Assembly: GCA_016550425.1 (NCBI GenBank)
Contig: JABXGS010000248.1
Coordinates: 1-8,897, forward strand
Length of the DNA stretch: 8,897 bases
From: an archaeon
GTDB taxonomy: Archaea; Asgardarchaeota; Hermodarchaeia; Hermodarchaeales; Hermodarchaeaceae
Direction: 5' to 3'
Part shown: positions 1-5,330 of the stretch, in pieces
Layout: every line of letters starts with the position of its first letter
Position numbering within the stretch: the stretch's first letter is position 1
Notes under the pieces: generated by a model
What the model was told of the DNA's origin: nothing
Seen by the model: only the letters and a program-made list of their open reading frames with translations
Databases searched by the model: none
Translations under genes and position numbers: made by a program

Positions 1-142
1 CACCCTCGGAAGTCGTGAGGGTAATTTCAGTGGCTTGGACTGTGCCTAAGTTGTTCTGAGCCCCCCAAGCGAGAGCTATTCCACTTATCATCATAAGGAT
101 GCTAAGGATGAAAACAAGATAGCGAGGACGTATTCCTGCCAT
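1..142 (-). CDS. Exported or membrane-anchored protein, N-terminal fragment
   Basis: Only the first 47 codons lie inside the window; the gene runs off the left edge. Reading leftwards from the ATG at 142-140, the protein starts with a short basic stretch (MAGIRPRY), then a hydrophobic segment at about residues 9-26 (LVFILSILMMISGIALAW), then a polar region ending TEITLTTSEG. This is a signal peptide or N-terminal membrane anchor with the mature part outside the cell. The start is supported by a good ribosome site (AAGGTGG, bases 154-148 on the minus strand) five bases before the ATG, and by a TATA-like box further upstream. The visible part is too short to name a family. The TTSEG stretch just after a signal sequence is seen in some secreted alpha/beta hydrolases, but that is only a guess. 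The gene diverges from the arsC-like gene. Confidence 0.7.
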   Translation of the reverse strand, partial: MAGIRPRYLVFILSILMMISGIALAWGAQNNLGTVQATEITLTTSEG

Positions 143-181
143 TGGCTCCACCTTTTCTGAAGCCCCCCTCCTGTGTGATTT

Positions 182-189
182 TGTATATT
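182..189 (-). promoter_or_regulatory. TATA-like box for the leftward exported-protein gene
   Basis: On the minus strand the sequence reads AATATACA. Its centre is about 43 bases upstream of the ATG at 142. A transcript start about 26 bases downstream would leave a leader of roughly 17 bases that contains the AAGGTGG ribosome site. The call rests on sequence and spacing only. Confidence 0.45.
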
Positions 190-232
190 ACTGTATAGGG
201 AATAGCGAATCTAGGTTGAGAAAGCCCGGCAA

Positions 233-240
233 CTTATATA
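233..240 (+). promoter_or_regulatory. TATA box, leaderless promoter for the arsC-like gene
   Basis: CTTATATA is centred at about 236.5. The usual archaeal spacing of about 26 bases puts the transcript start near 263, just before the ATG at 266. No Shine-Dalgarno site precedes that ATG, which fits a leaderless mRNA. The spacing also argues against the TTG at 260, which would lie upstream of the transcript start. Confidence 0.55.
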
Positions 241-265
241 GCCGAGTGAAACTGGCGAGTTGTTG

Positions 266-697
266 ATGATATTGAAGCATGTGTTGTTTGTCTGTGTTCA
301 GAACGCAGGTCGCAGTCAAATGGCGGGTGCCTTTGCTCAGAAATATGGAGAAGGACGAATCACCGTCTCTACGGGAGGTACACATCCGGCAAATCAAGTA
401 CATCCCGAAGTTGTTAAAGTTATGCAAGAGAAAGGAATTGATATCTCGGAGAATGTTCCGCGTCGAATATCAGTTGCTGAACTGAATGCGGCGGATCAGG
501 TAGTGGTAATGGGATGTGGTGCCGAAAGTTTCTGCCCAGCTCCCCTACTCATTAAGGTCATAGATTGGGACTTGGAGGACCCTGCTGGACAACCCCTTAA
601 AAAAGTTAGAAAAATCCGAGATGAAATTGAACGTCGTGTTGTTCACCTTATCGATAACATGACCGCGATTGAAACACAAGGTACTAATTCTACTTAA
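266..697 (+). CDS. arsC: ArsC-type arsenate reductase / low-molecular-weight phosphatase family
   Basis: This 143-residue protein has the low-molecular-weight tyrosine phosphatase fold used by thioredoxin-coupled arsenate reductases, which reduce arsenate to arsenite in the cytoplasm. The P-loop CX5R(S) is at the N-terminus as C10-VQNAG-R16-S17. The general acid lies in a D-P motif (D105-P106). Two further cysteines, C84 and C90 in MGCGAESFCP, sit where the relay cysteines of the staphylococcal enzyme (Cys10, Cys82, Cys89) are expected, so the redox triad appears present. I chose the ATG at 266 over the TTG at 260: it puts the nucleophile at residue 10 as in the family, and a TATA box lies 29 bases upstream. 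No arsenite pump or ArsR gene is visible nearby, so a role as a protein phosphatase or other redox enzyme is not excluded. Confidence 0.85.
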   Translation: MILKHVLFVCVQNAGRSQMAGAFAQKYGEGRITVSTGGTHPANQVHPEVVKVMQEKGIDISENVPRRISVAELNAADQVVVMGCGAESFCPAPLLIKVIDWDLEDPAGQPLKKVRKIRDEIERRVVHLIDNMTAIETQGTNST

Positions 698-733
698 GGG
701 AAAAGACCTAAGGAAAATCGGTAAATCAGAGGA

Positions 734-743
734 TTTTATAAAA
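734..743 (+). promoter_or_regulatory. TATA box for the hemerythrin / ferritin-like genes
   Basis: TTTTATAAAA is preceded by purine-rich sequence (CAGAGGA) that could serve as a BRE. The predicted transcript start is near 765, giving a leader of about 28 bases that carries the TAGGAG ribosome site at 778-783. Confidence 0.55.
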
Positions 744-792
744 AGGATAATAGTGGATTGAGTATCGAAAGAAATCTTAGGAGCCTGTGAGT

Positions 793-1338
793 ATGCAGCC
801 TTTAGAACACCTAGTGAAAGAGCACCGATTAATTGCTCAGGCAGTCAATGTCACAAAGAGTTTTCGCAAAGAGATTGCTTCTGGTAGCCCCATTCGACCA
901 CGCCGTTATTGGTGGCTCATTGATTTTTGGAGCACCTATGCAGATCTGATTCACCATGGAAAGGAAGAACAATGGCTTTTCCCTTACGTAATAGAGCATG
1001 GAGGGAGCGCTGAGTTCGGAGACACCATAGATAAGTTAGTGGAGGAGCATATGTACCTTCTTGCATATATTGCAGAACTTCGCCGATTTGCACGTCCAAT
1101 GTTTACTGGAGAACCTTCGGCTCGCGAGAGAGTTATCAGCTGTCTTGATAGATATGTTGAACTCATCCAACCTCATATCAAGTTAGAGGATGAAGAACTC
1201 TTTCCAGCTGCCAATCAACTCCTATCAAAAACTGAATTGGATGAATTAGCCAAAGAGTTTAAGGCAAGGGATGCACGAACGGGGACAAAAGTACAAATCT
1301 ATTATACCGATCTGGTAAACAAACTACAGGAAAAGTGA
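793..1338 (+). CDS. Hemerythrin HHE cation-binding domain protein
   Basis: This is a 181-residue cytoplasmic four-helix-bundle protein of the hemerythrin (HHE) family, which binds a diiron centre and senses or handles oxygen, nitric oxide or iron. The ligand set is visible in order: H11 in helix 1, H54-x3-E58 in helix 2 (within HHGKEEQWLFP), H86 in helix 3, and H128-x3-E132 in helix 4 (HIKLEDEELFP). The paired LFP endings are typical of the family. The start is the ATG at 793, nine bases after the ribosome site TAGGAG (778-783); the in-frame GTG at 787 lies only three bases after it. About 35 residues follow the last ligand helix and show no recognisable domain. The TGA stop lies inside the ribosome site of the next gene, so translation of the two is probably coupled. 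Confidence 0.9.
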   Translation: MQPLEHLVKEHRLIAQAVNVTKSFRKEIASGSPIRPRRYWWLIDFWSTYADLIHHGKEEQWLFPYVIEHGGSAEFGDTIDKLVEEHMYLLAYIAELRRFARPMFTGEPSARERVISCLDRYVELIQPHIKLEDEELFPAANQLLSKTELDELAKEFKARDARTGTKVQIYYTDLVNKLQEK

Positions 1339-1343
1339 AAACC

Positions 1344-1766
1344 ATGGCTCACGACCGTTTGATCGAACTGCTTGAAACCCAACTCACCTTAGAAAAAGAA
1401 TCTGCTCGAGCCCTTCGGAAAGAAATGGAAGACATTGATCATTTGGGAATCAAAATCCTCTTTGAAATCTGTGCAGCAGATTCCACAAAACACGCTAGCA
1501 TGGTACAAATGCTGCTTGATGCTTTGAAGAACGAACCGAAACTCAAAGGGCCTGATGAAAAGACCTATGTGAGTACATGGAAACAGCGGAACCAAGGACT
1601 TGAAGCGATTAAACAGCACATTGACCGTGAAGTGAAGATGATCGAACTCCTTAAGGATGAAATTCTCGCTACCGATGACAAAGTCCTAAAGACGATTCTC
1701 AAACACATCGTCAAAGATGAAGAACGTCATCACAAAATCCTTAAAGAAGAAATTTGGGAGCTCTAG
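1344..1766 (+). CDS. Ferritin-like (rubrerythrin-like) diiron protein, copy 1
   Basis: This 140-residue all-helical protein resembles the rubrerythrin/ferritin-like domain and lacks the C-terminal rubredoxin of true rubrerythrin. Candidate metal ligands are E17 in helix A (LEKES), H50 in helix B (ADSTKHASM), E96 in helix C and E126-x2-H129 in helix D (DEERHHKIL). In helix B the acid expected three residues before the histidine is a serine, with an aspartate one residue earlier. I place the start at the ATG at 1344: GTGA (1335-1338) acts as the ribosome site and overlaps the hemerythrin stop, and the resulting length equals that of copy 2. An in-frame GTG at 1335 would add three residues. The cysteine C43 is not shared with the paralogue. 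A role in peroxide, oxygen or iron handling together with the hemerythrin protein is likely but unproven. Confidence 0.82.
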   Translation: MAHDRLIELLETQLTLEKESARALRKEMEDIDHLGIKILFEICAADSTKHASMVQMLLDALKNEPKLKGPDEKTYVSTWKQRNQGLEAIKQHIDREVKMIELLKDEILATDDKVLKTILKHIVKDEERHHKILKEEIWEL

Positions 1767-1771
1767 ATCCG

Positions 1772-1800
1772 TTTCTCTGCGAAGAGGAGAAGTCTTTTTT
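1772..1800 (+). terminator. Hairpin plus T-run between the two ferritin-like genes, overlapping a TATA-like box
   Basis: The hairpin has CTCT (1775-1778), loop GCGA and AGAG (1783-1786), extended by three more pairs (two of them G-U) to 1772-1789. It is followed by six T at 1795-1800. This fits a weak terminator after copy 1. The T-run continues into TTTTTTATAGG, which could also be the TATA box of copy 2: centre near 1800, transcript start near 1826, leader about 22 bases. Confidence 0.45.
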
Positions 1801-1847
1801 ATAGGTGAATCCCCTTCGGTGTCATTGAAACCCAAGGTGTGAACACC

Positions 1848-2270
1848 ATGTCCGAAGGTCCTCACAAAGAACTACTCGAAATGATTGCACGGGCAATTAA
1901 AATTGAAAAGAAAGCCGTTGCGCTTTACAAAGAAACTGCCGCAACTATAGATAATGCTGCAGTTAAGCTTCTGATTGATGAGCTTGGTATGGATTCGGGT
2001 AAACACGCAAAGATGTATCAAACCGTTGAACGTGTCCTCAAAACCCAGCCATACTCATTCAAAGATTTTCATGAAGAGAAATGGACGGATAAGTTGGTTG
2101 CCAAACGCGACCTCAAACAGCATATTGAAGTTGAAAAACAAATGATCGAACTTCTGGAAGAACAAATCAAAATCGCCAAGCAACCAACAGTAAAAGCCAT
2201 CCTTGAACACATACTTGAGGATGAAAAACGCCACCACAAAATCCTCATGCAAGTCATTGGCGAGCTCTAA
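1848..2270 (+). CDS. Ferritin-like (rubrerythrin-like) diiron protein, copy 2
   Basis: This is a second 140-residue four-helix protein, clearly paralogous to the gene just upstream. The two share the blocks QHI-x3-x-MIELL in helix C and DE-x-RHHKIL in helix D, and both end in EL. Candidate ligands are E20 (IKIEKKAVALYKE), H53 in DSGKHAKM, E96 and E126-x2-H129. As in copy 1, the residue three before the helix B histidine is serine (S50) with an aspartate before it, so this is a feature of the subfamily and not a random loss. The start is the ATG at 1848, eight bases after AAGGTG (1834-1839); the in-frame GTG at 1839 overlaps that site and is unlikely. Adjacency to copy 1 suggests tandem duplication followed by divergence. 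It may have its own promoter in the 1795-1804 region. No cysteine is present. Confidence 0.82.
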   Translation: MSEGPHKELLEMIARAIKIEKKAVALYKETAATIDNAAVKLLIDELGMDSGKHAKMYQTVERVLKTQPYSFKDFHEEKWTDKLVAKRDLKQHIEVEKQMIELLEEQIKIAKQPTVKAILEHILEDEKRHHKILMQVIGEL

Positions 2271-2280
2271 TTCAACTGAG

Positions 2281-2290
2281 TTTCATAAAT
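2281..2290 (+). promoter_or_regulatory. Possible TATA box for the tandem-GNAT gene
   Basis: TTTCATAAAT is centred about 46 bases upstream of the ATG at 2332, which would give a leader of about 20 bases. Just downstream, GCCCA (2293-2297) and TGGGC (2303-2307) form a perfect five-base inverted repeat. This is a weak match to the TATA consensus. Confidence 0.3.
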
Positions 2291-2331
2291 TTGCCCACTA
2301 CATGGGCTAGTTCTCATGTGCCAATCCACTT

Positions 2332-3309
2332 ATGTATAAGGCACGCATGAAAACTGATTTTATGGATATTCGGATTCAGCCCTGGGATGAAATTAATCCT
2401 GAAGAGATAGCCCGTTTCACTCTTCAGACTAGACGAAACGAAGGCTTAGCCACCAATACGGCTAATATAGACACGTATCTCACTGCCATCCAATGGTGGA
2501 CCAATCGAAAACACAGTACACCAATCATCGCCTATGATGGTGACCGAATGGTGGGTTGGCTTGTCTTTTTTTCATTCATTCCAACTACCTCGACTATTGG
2601 TCGCTGGCATCCAATAGTCGAATCTAATCCCCAAAAAGACGAGATTGCTCAGCAACTCCTCCAAGCAAGCATTAATCACGCCAAGAAGCATCACTTCGAA
2701 CGACTCGAAGCTGAATTGGTTGGGATTACAGCTGAGAACGAGACTTGGTATAAACGCTACCAAACTTGGTACAAAACCCTGGGATTCTTTCTAGCGTCTG
2801 AAGAAGCCCGTCTAGAAAAAGAGCTTATTGAGCACCAACCACCTCCAGAACTCCCACCAGAATTCGAGTTCCATTCAATCGACCATTTTACTAATGAAGA
2901 ACTCGAGTCATCATTTTTTGAAATGTTTGATAATAGTAAAGACCGGTTTTGGCTTCACCAGACGAATACCCAACGTAAAGAAACCTACGAGTTCTGGTTT
3001 GATCGGGAAAGACCCTTTGTAGAAGAAGCGACTGCAGTACTGACGAAAAATGAGGAAATTATCGGATTAACGGTTGTACGTCCTGTTCAAGAGGCAGGGA
3101 TGCTGGGACCCATAGCAATAGCTCCAAAATATCGTCGCCGCGGATTAGCACGAACCCTAATGCAATACAGTCTACGGGGGGCAAAGCATTGCGGAATTAC
3201 TCGAATACAGCTCGAGTTTGACATTACCAATGAACCTGCGATGAATCTCTACAAGGAGCTGGGGTTCACACATGTGCATCGACTCGCAATCTTTTCTTTA
3301 ACATTGTAA
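2332..3309 (+). CDS. Tandem GNAT-family N-acetyltransferase
   Basis: This 325-residue protein is built of two GNAT-type halves. The C-terminal half (about 175-325) is the clear acetyl-CoA-binding unit. It shows the beta4 strand and P-loop (LGPIAIAPKYRRRGLARTL, 258-276, with R268-x2-G271-x-A273) and the late motif NEPAMNLYKELGF (300-312), where Y307 is a usual position for the general acid. The N-terminal half (about 12-165) keeps only the outline: a strand PIIAYDGDRMVGWLVFF at 64-80 and helix-rich sequence ending in a KTLGFFL strand. It has no R/Q-x2-G-x-G/A loop, so it is probably a non-catalytic fold partner. The acceptor cannot be deduced. The start is uncertain: ATGs at 2332, 2347 and 2362 are in frame, with an AAGG (2338-2341) before 2347. 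The gene is co-directional with the ferritin-like genes but separated by 61 bases. Confidence 0.85.
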   Translation: MYKARMKTDFMDIRIQPWDEINPEEIARFTLQTRRNEGLATNTANIDTYLTAIQWWTNRKHSTPIIAYDGDRMVGWLVFFSFIPTTSTIGRWHPIVESNPQKDEIAQQLLQASINHAKKHHFERLEAELVGITAENETWYKRYQTWYKTLGFFLASEEARLEKELIEHQPPPELPPEFEFHSIDHFTNEELESSFFEMFDNSKDRFWLHQTNTQRKETYEFWFDRERPFVEEATAVLTKNEEIIGLTVVRPVQEAGMLGPIAIAPKYRRRGLARTLMQYSLRGAKHCGITRIQLEFDITNEPAMNLYKELGFTHVHRLAIFSLTL

Positions 3310-3317
3310 TGGGTGAA

Positions 3318-3368
3318 TTACGGAAAACTTCACTGGTATTCCGTTTAAACTTAAATTTACGGAAAAAC
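3318..3368. repeat. Three ACGGAA elements, alternating orientation, beside the aminotransferase promoter
   Basis: TTACGGAAAAC occurs at 3318-3328. A near-identical TTTACGGAAAAAC occurs at 3356-3368. Between them lies the same hexamer on the other strand, TTCCGT at 3339-3344. The hexamers begin at 3320, 3339 and 3359, a spacing of 19-20 bases or about two helical turns. The block ends right at the BRE/TATA of the aminotransferase gene, which suggests a binding site for a transcription factor. The opposed copies could also form RNA hairpins after the GNAT gene. Confidence 0.5.
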
Positions 3369-3374
3369 AGTTAA

Positions 3375-3382
3375 TTTTATAT
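3375..3382 (+). promoter_or_regulatory. TATA box, leaderless promoter for the aminotransferase
   Basis: TTTTATAT is centred near 3378.5 with an A-rich element (GGAAAAAC) before it. A spacing of about 26 bases puts the transcript start near 3405, next to the TTG start at 3406, which supports a leaderless message with a non-ATG start. Confidence 0.55.
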
Positions 3383-3405
3383 GGGAGAATCCCCACATTC
3401 AAAGA

Positions 3406-4560
3406 TTGGAGACATCGACTTTGCCTAAACCGTCGAGTTGGTCGCCAAACCGTTTCATTCCTTCCAATCGTCCTATATTGGGTGCAGAAGAAAAAGCGGC
3501 GGTTGCAGAGGTCTTAGAAAGTGGCATGCTCACCAACAAATCTGGTGCAGGCCCCTTCACGCTTCGGTTTGAAGAAGCCTTTGCCAAGTACGTAGGTGCA
3601 AAACACGCCATAGCTGTCAACTCTGGAACCGCTGCTCTTCATACTGCATTATTAGCTTTCGACATCAAGGCGGGCGACGAGGTCATTGCACCTCCCTTTA
3701 GTTTTATAGCGACCACGAACATGGTTCTCCTCAATGGCGCAAAAGTCGTATTTGCCGATATTTCTCCAGATACCTTTAACCTGGATCCGAAGAAGGTAGA
3801 GGAAGTAATTACTCCAAAGACTAAAGCCATAATGCCTGTTCATCTTTATGGCCACCCCGCCGATATGGATCCATTATTAGACTTAGCAAAGAAACATGAC
3901 CTCAAGATTATTGAAGACGCCTGTCAAGCCCACGGATCAAAGTACCGAGGTCGTGATGTTGGCACCGTGGGTGATGTGGGTTGCTTTAGTCTATATCCGA
4001 GTAAAGTCATTACAACCGGTGAAGGAGGACTCCTCACCACCAATGATGACGCGCTTGCTGAAAAACTACGACAAATTCGAACCCATGGCGAAATTCGCCC
4101 CTATGAATACGTACAACTTGGGCATAATTACCGAATGCCTGAACTTCAATCGGCAATTGGTCTTGCCCAGGTGAAACGGATCCCCAAGTTTCTAAAAAAC
4201 CGACGAGCCAACGCCATGTTTCTTACAGAGCAGCTCCAAGACCTCGATAGCATCGTATTACCCACAGAAGCGACTTGGGCGACCCATAACTGGTATTTAT
4301 ACACCATCCGAATTCCTCGCCCCCGGAGTCGAGATGCAGTTCAAAAACGCCTCCTTGAAGCGAAGATAGGTGCCGCAATATATTATGAGGTTCCCCTCCA
4401 TCTCACTCCGATTTATCGTCGACTCTTCCAGTATAAGGAAGGGTTGATGCCTATTTCTGAGCAAGCAGCGAAGGAAGTGTTGTCCCTTCCAGTTCATCCC
4501 GCCCTCACTGAGGAAGAGCTAGAATGGATAGTGCAGCAGAGCCGAAACGCCCTCGTGTAG
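3406..4560 (+). CDS. DegT/DnrJ/EryC1/StrS-family PLP-dependent sugar aminotransferase
   Basis: This 384-residue protein of usual family length is a cytoplasmic fold-type I PLP enzyme. Such enzymes transfer an amino group, usually from glutamate, to a keto group of a nucleotide-activated sugar, making amino sugars for surface glycans. Visible motifs are NSGTAALHTAL (72-82, cofactor phosphate region), APPFSFIATTNM (95-106), PVHLYGHPADMD (144-155), EDACQAHGS with D171 facing the PLP ring nitrogen, and SLYPSKVITTGEGG with K200 as the Schiff-base lysine, followed by NYRMPELQSAIGL. The start is TTG at 3406: the frame is closed upstream at 3352-3354, no ATG lies between, and the TATA box is placed for a leaderless start there. 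The exact sugar (for example perosamine or a 4-amino-4,6-dideoxy sugar) cannot be assigned. The DUF354 gene nearby supports a surface glycan role. It ends convergently with the TPR-like gene. Confidence 0.92.
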   Translation: METSTLPKPSSWSPNRFIPSNRPILGAEEKAAVAEVLESGMLTNKSGAGPFTLRFEEAFAKYVGAKHAIAVNSGTAALHTALLAFDIKAGDEVIAPPFSFIATTNMVLLNGAKVVFADISPDTFNLDPKKVEEVITPKTKAIMPVHLYGHPADMDPLLDLAKKHDLKIIEDACQAHGSKYRGRDVGTVGDVGCFSLYPSKVITTGEGGLLTTNDDALAEKLRQIRTHGEIRPYEYVQLGHNYRMPELQSAIGLAQVKRIPKFLKNRRANAMFLTEQLQDLDSIVLPTEATWATHNWYLYTIRIPRPRSRDAVQKRLLEAKIGAAIYYEVPLHLTPIYRRLFQYKEGLMPISEQAAKEVLSLPVHPALTEEELEWIVQQSRNALV

Positions 4561-4564
4561 CAAA

Positions 4565-4616
4565 AATATTTCTGCGAGGCCAGGCGCAGAATATTGCGTT
4601 ACCGAGGGCTTCGGTA
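4565..4616. terminator. Two adjacent hairpins between convergent genes
   Basis: Hairpin 1 pairs AATATTTCTGCG (4565-4576) with CGCAGAATATT (4585-4595), with one bulged T and an eight-base loop. Hairpin 2 pairs TACCGA (4600-4605) with TCGGTA (4611-4616). In the leftward direction hairpin 1 is followed at once by T5 (A-run at 4562-4566), giving a good terminator shape for the TPR-like gene. In the rightward direction no long T-run follows. The pair fills the 70-base gap between converging genes. Confidence 0.6.
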
Positions 4617-4630
4617 CGATAAGGCGAGTA

Positions 4631-5200
4631 TTAATGATCAATGAGTTCTTGGAGTTTATCCTGGATTTCTTGGGCGAGTGGATGATTAGGTTCTTTTTCT
4701 AAAAGCTGTTGAGCACGTTCTAGGTCATTGATGGCATCGAAGATAAAACCCGTTTGGCGTTGATGGATAGTTGCAGTCTTGTAGAGTAGTTCGATAGCCA
4801 TTGACTCTTGTTCCAAAGCTAAGGAAAGATCGATGGCGTTTTCAACAGCTTGGGTAATATTAATCCAAATATCCTGGTTTTTATCGCGAACCGCAAAGAA
4901 GGAATTGGCAGCCGCCAGAAAAGAATCACGGGCGGCTTCTTGGCGACCAGCCTTTACCTCATATTCAGCGACTCGGAGATAACTTTTTCCAGCTTGAAGT
5001 GGAGCCTCAGCCGCGGTAAATCCAGTGGCTGCGTGGGACCAGAGCTGTTCAAGCTGATTCGTTTGTTGTGCCGCTTCCAGTTTTGCAGAGGCATTTTCAA
5101 ATTCCGCGAAGGCGAGTTCGCGTTGCCCTTGGCGAATGAAATCCTCCGCATTTTCAAGATGTGCTTCAAGAACTCGGCGAAGGTCCTCTTCTTCGTTCAT
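4631..5200 (-). CDS. TPR/SNAP-like helical repeat protein
   Basis: This 189-residue soluble, acidic, entirely helical protein has no cysteine, signal peptide or membrane segment. Helix pairs follow one another from about residue 5 to 188. Two stretches match the TPR-type helix spacing G-x4-A-x3-F-x2-A exactly (G25 to A37 and G85 to A97). The region from about 56 to 165 (AATGF, AGKSYLRVAEYEV, AANSFFAV, then Ala/Leu-rich helices) recalls eukaryotic SNAP-type TPR proteins, which scaffold membrane-fusion complexes. Closeness to SNAP rather than generic TPR is an inference from pattern alone. The start at 5200 is firm: AAAGGAGG lies six bases upstream. The gene is convergent with the aminotransferase gene and divergent from the DUF354 gene, so it is its own transcription unit. 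The partner protein is unknown. Confidence 0.8.
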   Translation of the reverse strand: MNEEEDLRRVLEAHLENAEDFIRQGQRELAFAEFENASAKLEAAQQTNQLEQLWSHAATGFTAAEAPLQAGKSYLRVAEYEVKAGRQEAARDSFLAAANSFFAVRDKNQDIWINITQAVENAIDLSLALEQESMAIELLYKTATIHQRQTGFIFDAINDLERAQQLLEKEPNHPLAQEIQDKLQELIDH

Positions 5201-5206
5201 GATTAT

Positions 5207-5214
5207 CCTCCTTT
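5207..5214 (-). promoter_or_regulatory. Strong ribosome binding site for the TPR/SNAP-like gene
   Basis: On the minus strand AAAGGAGG lies six bases before the ATG. It is the best Shine-Dalgarno match in the window, in contrast to the leaderless-looking genes around it, and suggests efficient translation. Confidence 0.75.
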
Positions 5215-5271
5215 ACAAGGTGGGGTTAGTTACCCTTCCTACAAATAGGTATGGTGTCAGTCGTAAACATC

Positions 5272-5279
5272 AAATAAAA
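5272..5279. promoter_or_regulatory. AT-rich TATA-like element in the divergent intergenic region
   Basis: AAATAAAA read rightwards is placed to start a transcript near 5302, with a 29-base leader carrying AAGGGA (5319-5324) before the DUF354 start. Read leftwards (TTTTATTT) it could serve the TPR-like gene with a leader of about 49 bases. A second leftward candidate is the CTATTTGT-type sequence near 5240-5251. Confidence 0.35.
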
Positions 5280-5330
5280 GAAAAGGGGAGGTCTGCATAA
5301 GAGAAAATACGATCCACGAAGGGAACTCCT

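Noticed and set aside
260..265. TTG at 260 as the start of the arsC-like gene
   Set aside because: The TATA box places the transcript start near 263, and the ATG at 266 puts the nucleophilic cysteine at the family position 10.
188..427. 79-codon open frame on the minus strand overlapping the arsC-like gene
   Set aside because: It is antisense to a clearly conserved protein, has no ribosome site and its composition is not protein-like; it also runs across the divergent promoter region.
787..792. GTG at 787 as the hemerythrin start
   Set aside because: It is only three bases from the AGGAG ribosome site, while the ATG at 793 has the usual nine-base spacing.
2055..2257. Minus-strand open frames across the second ferritin-like gene
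   Set aside because: They are antisense shadows created by the codon pattern of the helical protein and lack ribosome sites.
2293..2307. GCCCA/TGGGC hairpin after the second ferritin-like gene as a terminator
   Set aside because: The stem is five base pairs and no T-run follows, so it is mentioned only as a repeat beside the possible TATA box.
3406..4560. Naming the aminotransferase as a specific enzyme such as perosamine synthase, ArnB or PseC
   Set aside because: These share the same core motifs, and substrate specificity cannot be read from sequence by eye; no diagnostic partner genes (dehydratase, epimerase) are in the window.
4850..5248. 132-codon plus-strand open frame opposite the TPR/SNAP-like gene
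   Set aside because: The minus-strand frame has the strong ribosome site and regular helical repeat pattern; the plus-strand product shows no such pattern and reads through the other gene's control region.
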